Of a stretch of DNA of 64,000 nucleotides, positions 58,145-64,000 are shown one piece after another. A program made the position numbers and the translations under genes. Origin of the DNA: Streptomyces sp. NBC_01288 (GTDB lineage Bacteria; Actinomycetota; Actinomycetes; Streptomycetales; Streptomycetaceae); the NCBI RefSeq assembly GCF_035982055.1, contig NZ_CP108427.1, forward strand, positions 4,773,001 through 4,837,000. The letters run 5' to 3'. Below the pieces are notes generated by a model. It was not told where the DNA came from and did no database searches. It was given only the letters and a program-made list of their open reading frames with translations. Positions within the stretch are counted from its first letter, which is position 1; the number at the start of each line of letters is the position of its first letter.

Positions 58145-58169
58145 GAGCGGGGAGTTCGGATCCCCGCTC
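58145..58169. terminator. Hairpin between RCK protein and S9 peptidase genes
   Basis: GAGCGGGGA (58145-58153) with TCCCCGCTC (58161-58169), 9-bp stem, 7-nt loop, between convergent genes. Confidence 0.6.
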
Positions 58170-58212
58170 CTCACGCGACTCCCGAGAAGATCAACCCGTC
58201 GGGAAACGCTGC

Positions 58213-60012
58213 CTACTTCCCCAAGTGCCGCTCCGCGAAGTCCAGTTCCAGCTTCACCTGCTTGATCCGCTCGTCCACCACCAGCGACCCGTGCCCCGCG
58301 TCGTACCGGTACACCTCGTGCACCGCACCCCGCGACTCAAGCCGCTTCACGTAGTTGTCGATCTGGCGGATCGGGCAGCGGGGGTCGTTGACGCCGGCGG
58401 AGATGTAGACCGGGGCCGTGACCTTGTCGACGTAGGTCAGCGGGGAGGATGCCTCGAAGCGGGCCGGGACCTCTTCGGGGGTTCCGCCCAGGAGGGTGCG
58501 GTCCATGGCCTTCAGGGCTTCCATCTCGTCGTGGTAGGCCGTGACGTAGTCGGCGACCGGGACCGCCGCGATGCCCAGGGTCCACGCGTCGGGCTGGGTG
58601 CCGATGCCGAGGAGGGTGAGGTAGCCGCCCCAGGAGCCGCCGGTGAGGATCAGGCGGTCGGGGTCGGCGAGGCCGGAGCCGATCGCCCACTCCCGGACCG
58701 CCGCGATGTCCTCCAGCTCGATGAGGCCGACGCGGTACTTCAGGGCGTCGGTCCACGCGCGGCCGTAGCCGGTCGAGCCGCGGTAGTTGACCCGGACGAC
58801 CGCGTACCCGTGGTCGACCCAGGCCGCCGGGCCCGCCGAGAACGAGTCGCTGTCGTGCCAGGTCGGGCCGCCGTGGATGTCGAAGACCGTGGGGAGGGGG
58901 CCGGTGGTACCCGCCGGCTTCTGGACCAGGGCGTGGATGCGGCCGCCGGGGCCCTCCACCCACACGTCCTCCACCGCGACCGAGCCGGGGGACTTCAGGC
59001 CGGGCGGGTCCAGGACGACCTCGCCCGTCGTCGAGCGCACGGCGGACGGTTCGGCGGCCGACGACCAGAGGTATTCGACGCTGCCGTCGGGTCGGGCCGT
59101 GGCGCCCGAGACCGAACCGGGCGGTGTCGGCACCTTCTCCAGTCCGCCCGAGGCGAGGTCGTAGCGGAAGACCTCGCTGCGGGCCTCGAAGCTGTGCGCG
59201 ATGAGGAGGGCCGAGCCGTCCGGGTACCACTCGGCGCTCACGTCGCCGGGCAGGTCCAGGGACAGGTCCGTCTCGCCGCCCTTCACCACGTCCCACACCA
59301 GGGGCTCCCAACGGCCGCGCCGCTGATGGCCGATGAGGAGACGCGTGTCTCCGTCGACCGGTGCGAAGCCGAGGACCTCAAGGCCCAGCTCCTCGGTGCC
59401 GCCCTTGGTGTCGTCCAGATCGGCGACCGCCGTGCCGTCCGGGCGCAGGACGCGCAGCGCCGAGTGCATCGCGTCGCCGTGCTCGGTGTGCTCGATCGCG
59501 ATCAGCGAACCGTCGTGCGAGAGGTCGCCGACGCCCGCCGACTCACGGTGCCGGTAGATCAGCGTGGTCTCGTCACCGGTGCGGGCGAGGTGGATCGTCG
59601 TACCGTCCTCGTCCGTCGAGCGGCCGACCACGGCGGTCCTGCCGTCGCGGGCGAGGGCGACCCCGGCCGGGTAGGACGGTTCGAGGCCGGGGACGGCGGG
59701 TTCGTCCGGGCCTCCCTTGAAGGGCTGGCGGCGCCAGACGCCGAACTCGTCGCCGTCCTTGTCGTCGAACCACCAGATCCACTCCCCGTCCGGGGAGAGC
59801 ACACCGTCCGTCGTGCCGTTCGGCCGGTCGGTGACCTGGCGTTGCTCGCCCGTCGCCCGGTCCCAGGCGTACAGCTCATACGTCCCTGTCGCGTTCGACA
59901 CGAACAGGGAACGGTCGGGTGCGTCCTCCGCCCAGTCGGGCAGGGACACGCGGGGCGCCCGGAAGCGCTTCTCCCAGTCCGGTGTGTTCTCGGACCCGTT
60001 GCTCTCAGTCAT
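58213..60012 (-). CDS. S9 family prolyl oligopeptidase
   Basis: 599 aa from ATG 60012. N-terminal seven-bladed beta-propeller (~1-330: VSNATGTYELYAWDRATGEQ, LSPDGEWIWWFDD, RLLIGHQRRGRWEPLVWDVV) and a C-terminal alpha/beta hydrolase domain. Catalytic triad: Ser460 in TGGSWGGYLTL, Asp in SAGVNDPRCPI and His in RYDAGHGSLV. An oxyanion-hole motif HGGPTWHDSDSF is present. No signal peptide, so cytoplasmic. Cleaves short peptides, often after Pro or with acylaminoacyl specificity. Confidence 0.93.
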   Translation of the reverse strand: MTESNGSENTPDWEKRFRAPRVSLPDWAEDAPDRSLFVSNATGTYELYAWDRATGEQRQVTDRPNGTTDGVLSPDGEWIWWFDDKDGDEFGVWRRQPFKGGPDEPAVPGLEPSYPAGVALARDGRTAVVGRSTDEDGTTIHLARTGDETTLIYRHRESAGVGDLSHDGSLIAIEHTEHGDAMHSALRVLRPDGTAVADLDDTKGGTEELGLEVLGFAPVDGDTRLLIGHQRRGRWEPLVWDVVKGGETDLSLDLPGDVSAEWYPDGSALLIAHSFEARSEVFRYDLASGGLEKVPTPPGSVSGATARPDGSVEYLWSSAAEPSAVRSTTGEVVLDPPGLKSPGSVAVEDVWVEGPGGRIHALVQKPAGTTGPLPTVFDIHGGPTWHDSDSFSAGPAAWVDHGYAVVRVNYRGSTGYGRAWTDALKYRVGLIELEDIAAVREWAIGSGLADPDRLILTGGSWGGYLTLLGIGTQPDAWTLGIAAVPVADYVTAYHDEMEALKAMDRTLLGGTPEEVPARFEASSPLTYVDKVTAPVYISAGVNDPRCPIRQIDNYVKRLESRGAVHEVYRYDAGHGSLVVDERIKQVKLELDFAERHLGK

Positions 60013-60162
60013 GGCCCCATACTGCCCGCCCACACAGACATTGCACTGACCGGATCCTCAGCCTGTGGATAACTTCGACCAAGACCCGGCCGGAGCATTG
60101 CCGACGCCTGGTGAACCCTCGGGCCGACCCCCGGGCCAACGGCCTCACGACAGCCCCGTACC

Positions 60163-60966
60163 GTGGACGGCGTGTACCGGTTTCTGCTGACATCGCGCTG
60201 GTGGGGCATCAACGTCTTCGTACTGCTCGCCATCCCCTTCTGCATTTTCATGGGGTCGTGGCAGCTGAGCCGGTTCCAGGCGCGCGTGGACAGCAGCCAC
60301 CAGGCCACCCGCCAGGTCGAGACCGACCGCACGGAAGCGGCCCGCCCCCTCGCCTCACTGCTCCCGGTCGACCAGAACACCTCGGGCCGCAGGGCCACCA
60401 CGACCGGCCACTACGGCAGGCAACTCCTCGTCCCCGACCGCCAGTTGGACGGGAAGAACGGCTTCTACGTCCTGACCCTGCTGCGCACCGACGGCGGCAA
60501 GGCCCTCCCCGTCGTCCGCGGCTGGATCCCCGGCAAGCCCGATGCGGCCAGAGCGCCGGCCGCGCCGACCGGCGAGGTCACCGTCACCGGCTCGCTGCAA
60601 GCGTCCGAGACCCCAGGCGACAACGGCGTCAGCGCCCAGGGCGGCCTGCCGTCCGGTCAGACCGCCGCGATCAGCGCGGCCTCACTGGTGAACCTCGTCC
60701 CGTACCACCTGTACGACGCGTGGATCACGCTCGACAAGGGCGACTCGGGGATGAGGGCCGTACCGGCGACCGCGCCCGCGAACACCGGCCTCGACCTGAA
60801 GGCGTTCCAGAACCTCGGCTACACCGGCGAGTGGTTCGTCTTCGCGGGCTTCGTCGTCTTCATGTGGTTCCGGCTGCTGCGCCGCGAGGTGGAGTTCGCG
60901 CGCGATGCGGAGCTGGGCCTCGTCCCTGAGGACGAGAACGAGGAAGCGGCCCACGCCACCGTCTGA
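60163..60966 (+). CDS. SURF1 family cytochrome oxidase assembly protein
   Basis: 267 aa. Starts with VYRFLLTSRWWGINVFVLLA then IPFCIFMGSWQLSRFQARV, the SURF1 N-terminal helix (GxWQ), and ends with a second helix (WFVFAGFVVFMWFRLLRREV). The extracytoplasmic loop includes GRRATTTGHYGRQLLVPDRQ, PVVRGWIP and PYHLYDAWITLDKG. SURF1 helps insert haem a into cytochrome aa3 oxidase. Start GTG at 60163; GTG 60172 is conserved better and equally likely. Confidence 0.92.
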   Translation: MDGVYRFLLTSRWWGINVFVLLAIPFCIFMGSWQLSRFQARVDSSHQATRQVETDRTEAARPLASLLPVDQNTSGRRATTTGHYGRQLLVPDRQLDGKNGFYVLTLLRTDGGKALPVVRGWIPGKPDAARAPAAPTGEVTVTGSLQASETPGDNGVSAQGGLPSGQTAAISAASLVNLVPYHLYDAWITLDKGDSGMRAVPATAPANTGLDLKAFQNLGYTGEWFVFAGFVVFMWFRLLRREVEFARDAELGLVPEDENEEAAHATV

Positions 60967-60984
60967 CGTGGCCGGACACAGACA

Positions 60985-61008
60985 CAGCCGGGTCCCCCGA
61001 CCCGGCTG
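60985..61008. terminator. Hairpin between SURF1 and the membrane protein gene
   Basis: CAGCCGGGTC and GACCCGGCTG, 10-bp stem with a CCCC loop, in the 68-bp gap of a convergent pair. Confidence 0.75.
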
Positions 61009-61034
61009 ACTGACTTACAGACCCGCGGTCCGGT

Positions 61035-62309
61035 CTACGACCCCGCCAGCAGACCCGTCCGGTAGACCGTGCCCGCGCACGCGTTCGGCACCGTGGCCGT
61101 GACCGTCGGGGAGCCCGCCTCCGCCGTGTGCGTGACCTGGACGCTGCCGTCGAGCGTGCCGTCCTCCACGAGCTGGGTGGACGTCCCGGTGTCGCCGCTC
61201 GTGGACCCGCTGCTGGTGCTGGTGTCCTCGCTGGGTGACGGGCTGGCCGTCGAACCGCCGGTGGTGGTGCCGCCCGTGCTGGTGCCGGTGGTGGGGCAGG
61301 TCTCGGAGGGCACCCAGGCGAACTTGACCACATAGGAGGCGCCCGCCTGGAGCACCAACTGGGAGACCTCCGTCGACGGGTCGGGCAGGCCGGTCGCCGC
61401 GTCCCCGGAGCTGTGCTGCGCCACGCCGATCTTGCTGGAGTCGGCCGCACCTATGGCGGAGGTGCCCACGGTGCCGGGGCCGCCGACGGTACAGCTGATG
61501 CCGGAGGTGTTGGTGACGCTGAACGTGCCGTAGACGATGCCGGCCGAGTCGGCGGCGTCCACCGTCGAGTTGGAGGCGCCGAGCTGGTCGGCCGTGCAGA
61601 CGGGCGCGGACGTCCCGGCGCTGGCCGAGGGGTTCGCGCTCACGGTGCCGCGGCCGGGGGTCTTGCCCGTGCCGTCGTTCTTGTGGCCGCCCGGGTTCTG
61701 CGAGGCCCGCCCCGAGGTGCCGCCCGAGGTGCTGGAGCCGCCGTCCGGGCCCTTGCCCTGGCTGGTGCCGCCCTGCGCCTGTGAGCTGCTGCCCATGATG
61801 GACGGATCGGCGTCCGAGCCGGTGGAGTTCGAGACGTGCACGAGGGCCGGGATCGCGGTGCCGAAGAAGAGCACCGTGGCCGCCATGCCGACCAGGGCCT
61901 GGCGCTTGCGGGCCCGGCGGACCGGTACCGCCTTGCGCAGATGGTCCAGCGTGCCGTCGCGCGGCTCGACCTCCTGGACCGCCTGGTGCAGCAGCCGCCG
62001 TAGCGCCAACTCGTCGGGGTCGAAGCCTTCGGGGCTGTCCCTGTCAGGGGTGTCCCCGCCGAAGTTCCCGAAGTTCTCAGGGGTGTCCCCGGGGTTCTCG
62101 GGGTTGTCCCCTCCGGGGTGTTGCCCGTCGAGGCTCGGCCCGGTGGGGCTCTGTTCGTCGGGGCCGTGGTTCACAGTTCCGTTCCCAGCATGTGTTTCGT
62201 TCGGCGGTTCCTTGCGCGCCCAGGTCGGGCCGCGCCGGATGTCCGGCTCGCGCCGCTCACGCGAACCGTTTCCCTCGGCCGTGCCGTTTCCGTCGGCCTT
62301 GTCGCTCAT
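61035..62309 (-). CDS. Membrane protein coupled to a sigma factor (putative anti-sigma or sensor)
   Basis: 424 aa. A ~100-aa cytoplasmic, Asp/Gly/Pro-rich part with several tandem GDTPENF/NPGD-type repeats leads to LALRRLLHQAVQEVEPRDGT, one membrane helix (ALVGMAATVLFFGTAIPALV), a long Ser/Gly/Thr linker and a beta-rich extracytoplasmic domain (STVDAADSAGIVYGTFSVTN, SGISCTVGGPGTVG) with Cys. Its ATG overlaps the sigma gene stop (ATGA). 'Cytoplasmic helix - TM - exported sensor' beside a sigma factor fits an anti-sigma protein, although the ZAS motif is not present. Confidence 0.75.
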   Translation of the reverse strand: MSDKADGNGTAEGNGSRERREPDIRRGPTWARKEPPNETHAGNGTVNHGPDEQSPTGPSLDGQHPGGDNPENPGDTPENFGNFGGDTPDRDSPEGFDPDELALRRLLHQAVQEVEPRDGTLDHLRKAVPVRRARKRQALVGMAATVLFFGTAIPALVHVSNSTGSDADPSIMGSSSQAQGGTSQGKGPDGGSSTSGGTSGRASQNPGGHKNDGTGKTPGRGTVSANPSASAGTSAPVCTADQLGASNSTVDAADSAGIVYGTFSVTNTSGISCTVGGPGTVGTSAIGAADSSKIGVAQHSSGDAATGLPDPSTEVSQLVLQAGASYVVKFAWVPSETCPTTGTSTGGTTTGGSTASPSPSEDTSTSSGSTSGDTGTSTQLVEDGTLDGSVQVTHTAEAGSPTVTATVPNACAGTVYRTGLLAGS

Positions 62310-62995
62310 GCCGTGGCCTCCATGGCGATCCGGAGGGCGGCGATCCCGCGCGAGCCGTAGGCCTTCACCGAGCCCAGCGATATGCCGAGCGACTCGGCGA
62401 CCTGCGCCTCGGTCATGTCCGCGAAGTAGCGCAGCACCAGGACCTCGCGCTGGCGGCGCTGGAGTCCCTTCATGGCCTTGATGAGAGAGTCGCGCTCCAG
62501 CAGGTCGTAGGCGCCCTCTTCCGCGCTGGCCATGTCCGGCATCGGCTTCGAGAGGAGCTTGAGGCCGAGGATGCGCCGGCGCAGGGCCGAGCGGGAGAGG
62601 TTGACGACCGTCTGGCGCAGATAGGCCAGGGTCTTCTCGGGGTCACGGACACGTTTGCGCGCCGAGTGGACCCGGATGAACGCCTCCTGGACGACGTCCT
62701 CGCAGGAGGCGGTGTCGTCGAGGAGGAGTGCGGCCAGGCCGAGCAGCGAGCGGTAGTGCGCCCGGTAGGTCTCGGTGAGATGGTCGACCGTCGTTCCGGC
62801 CGCGACGGCGTCGTCGACACCGTCGCGCTGGTTCGGGATGCGGGCGGGCCGCGCTGCGGGCATCGGCGCGATCACCGGCATGCCGCCGGGCGCACGGGAT
62901 CCACGCGGAGGCCGGAGGGCCGTTCCGCGTGCCGGTGGGGGTCCCCCCGCTCGAGCGGAGCCGAGAGTGGGGGAGAAGTCGAGTACCTGAGCCAC
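62306..62995 (-). CDS. RNA polymerase ECF-type (SigE-family) sigma factor
   Basis: 229 aa from GTG 62995. Region 2 is YRAHYRSLLGLAALLLDDTA, SCEDVVQEAFIRVHSARKRV, with the DVVQEAF signature; region 4 is KGLQRRQREVLVLRYFADMT, EAQVAESLGISLGSVKAYGS. The GSVKAYGSRG ending marks the SigE family of Streptomyces. The first ~45 residues are Gly/Pro/Arg-rich and overlap a dispersed palindromic element (62936-62976), so the true start may be ATG at 62881 or 62863. The partner membrane gene overlaps by 4 nt. Confidence 0.88.
   Translation of the reverse strand: MAQVLDFSPTLGSARAGGPPPARGTALRPPRGSRAPGGMPVIAPMPAARPARIPNQRDGVDDAVAAGTTVDHLTETYRAHYRSLLGLAALLLDDTASCEDVVQEAFIRVHSARKRVRDPEKTLAYLRQTVVNLSRSALRRRILGLKLLSKPMPDMASAEEGAYDLLERDSLIKAMKGLQRRQREVLVLRYFADMTEAQVAESLGISLGSVKAYGSRGIAALRIAMEATA
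62936..62976. repeat. Streptomyces dispersed palindromic repeat
   Basis: tgggggtccccccgctcg followed by agcggagccgagagtggggga. This short GC palindrome type recurs in Streptomyces intergenic regions (from memory). It lies in the annotated N-terminus of the sigma gene, giving residues SPTLGSARAGGPP. Confidence 0.6.
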
Positions 62996-63441
62996 GCCAG
63001 TTGGACACACTTCCCCCCTTGGGGGTTGTACGCGTCGGCCGTCACATTTACGTCAGACGAAACAGACAGTCCACACACCTGTCTGCCGTCACCGCCCACC
63101 TGCCCGGCGTCATCACCCACCCGTCTGGTGTCAGGCAGCACAACCGGCAGTGCGTCGAACACCCTCATGCCTACCCGCTCTTCCCCTGTGTCACGAAATG
63201 TCCGGGACGTCCCCACGTCCCGGACCGCATCACCACGCGCCCACCTGAAGGGCGTTCGCAAAGACGCTCCCCGCTCGCCGCGCGGTTGCGGGAAGCGGGG
63301 AGTGAAATCTTCGGATGCGGAGGTGGCTGGATTCAAGGGTTCCCAACCATTAATCCGGCCACATCGCGCACACTGATCCTACAAACCCGGGCGGCACTGG
63401 CCAGCGGATTTACGGCGGGGCAGGGGGAGTTGGGCCCGCGC
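62996..63441. other. Intergenic region upstream of the sigma gene
   Basis: About 445 bp holding the sigma-gene promoter and the asd 3' flank. The purine run AAGGGGGGAA (63011-63020) may act as an SD for the sigma mRNA. No other gene or clear hairpin was identified. Confidence 0.4.
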
Positions 63442-64000
63442 TCAGGCCAGTTCGCGCGCCACCAGCTCGGCGATCTGGGCGGTATTGAGGGCCGCTCCCT
63501 TGCGCAAATTGTCCCCGCAGACGAAGAGTTCGAGCGCGGTCGGGTCGTCCAGCGCCCGCCGCAGCCGCCCCACCCAGGTCGGGTCGGTGCCCACCACGTC
63601 GGCGGGCGTGGGGAACTCCCCGGCGGCCGGATTGTCGAAGAGGACGACACCAGGCGCCGTAGCGAGAATCTCGCGCGCCCCGTCCACAGTGACCTCGCCC
63701 TGGAACCGGGCGTGCACGGTGAGGGAGTGCGTGGTGACCACCGGGACGCGCACGCAGGTCACCGCGACCGGCAGCTTGGGCAGCCCGAGGATCTTGCGGG
63801 ACTCGTCCCGCACCTTCATCTCCTCCGAGGACCAGCCGTCCTCACGCAAGGAACCGGCCCACGGTACGACGTTCAGCGCGACCGGCTCCGGGAACGGCCC
63901 GGTGTTGTCGCCCACGGCCCGCCGTACGTCACCGGGCTTGGTGCCCAGGTCCGTACCGGCCACGAGGGACAGCTGCTGGCGCAGGGTCTCCACCCCGGCC
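63442..64000 (-). CDS. asd: Aspartate-semialdehyde dehydrogenase, N-terminus cut
   Basis: C-terminal 185 residues of Asd, the enzyme reducing aspartyl phosphate to aspartate semialdehyde for Lys/Thr/Met and cell-wall diaminopimelate. Visible: VETLRQQLSLVAGTDLGTKP, ALNVVPWAGSLREDGWSSEE, KVRDESRKILGLPKLPVAVT, CVRVPVVTTHSLTVHARFQG and the end FVCGDNLRKGAALNTAQIAE. The dimer/catalytic-domain segment RVPVVTTHS is conserved. The Cys nucleophile and NADPH-binding half lie beyond position 64000. In Streptomyces it follows ask; that gene is presumably just outside. Confidence 0.95.
   Translation of the reverse strand, partial: AGVETLRQQLSLVAGTDLGTKPGDVRRAVGDNTGPFPEPVALNVVPWAGSLREDGWSSEEMKVRDESRKILGLPKLPVAVTCVRVPVVTTHSLTVHARFQGEVTVDGAREILATAPGVVLFDNPAAGEFPTPADVVGTDPTWVGRLRRALDDPTALELFVCGDNLRKGAALNTAQIAELVARELA

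Overview
The window is a very GC-rich actinomycete chromosome segment, almost certainly Streptomyces. The evidence is the extreme third-position GC bias, a 112-aa WblA, a pSAM2-type integrative element in a proline tRNA gene, paired GAF-ANTAR regulators, and many families typical of streptomycetes. From memory the order nth-crp ... wblA ... flotillin ... SURF1 ... sigma ... asd resembles the S. coelicolor core chromosome. Both ends cut genes: nth loses its C-terminus on the left and asd its N-terminus on the right.

Left core, 1-15.1 kb: nth divergent from crp; a PQQ-like beta-propeller protein; a nucleotidyltransferase; then a leftward operon NUDIX - repeat ORF - MBL hydrolase. The repeat ORF encodes a degenerate 10-residue repeat and is joined to both neighbours by ATGA overlaps. 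Then ridA with a DUF4177 protein, two ArsA/Get3-like ATPases, wblA, a class A penicillin-binding protein, a YqeY protein, a metallophosphoesterase, a Pr6Pr membrane protein and tRNA-Pro(CGG).

Integrated element, 15.1-35.7 kb: an AICE bounded by a 46-bp direct repeat (attL inside tRNA-Pro, attR at 35650-35695). Its backbone runs leftward: SCO3933-type regulator, FtsK-like TraSA, DUF2637 transfer protein, three small ORFs, SpdD-like protein, HUH-type Rep, Xis and Int. Two GntR/HutC regulators each have recognisable repeated operators. The accessory half carries an RsbW-like ATPase, a DUF1152 protein, small zinc-binding proteins, a coiled-coil DNA-binding protein, the 3' half of a tRNA-Ile (apparently an old attachment site), several orphan membrane or lipoproteins, and a clearly AT-richer three-gene operon (31.8-35.2 kb). 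That operon encodes a nuclease-fold-like effector, a small middle component and a Rad50/SMC-like ATPase. It matches the ABC-three-component (ABC-3C) conflict-system layout and is the best candidate for a poorly characterised defence system in the window.

Right core, 35.7-64 kb: DUF4232 lipoprotein; membrane-anchored HTH protein; STAS protein and two overlapping GAF-ANTAR genes; fatty-acid desaturase; a 1604-aa AAA 'DNA repair' ATPase with flotillin and a YqiJ/NfeD-like partner; PucR-type regulator; SCO5918-family protein with a cold-shock protein; MerR regulator; GNAT-like protein; DUF5994; a permease with a TIGR03943 protein; a double-RCK potassium-channel-like protein; an S9 peptidase; SURF1; a sigma factor with a membrane partner; and the end of asd. 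Strong hairpins separate most convergent pairs. Starts were chosen from SD position, family length and overlaps; no database search was possible.
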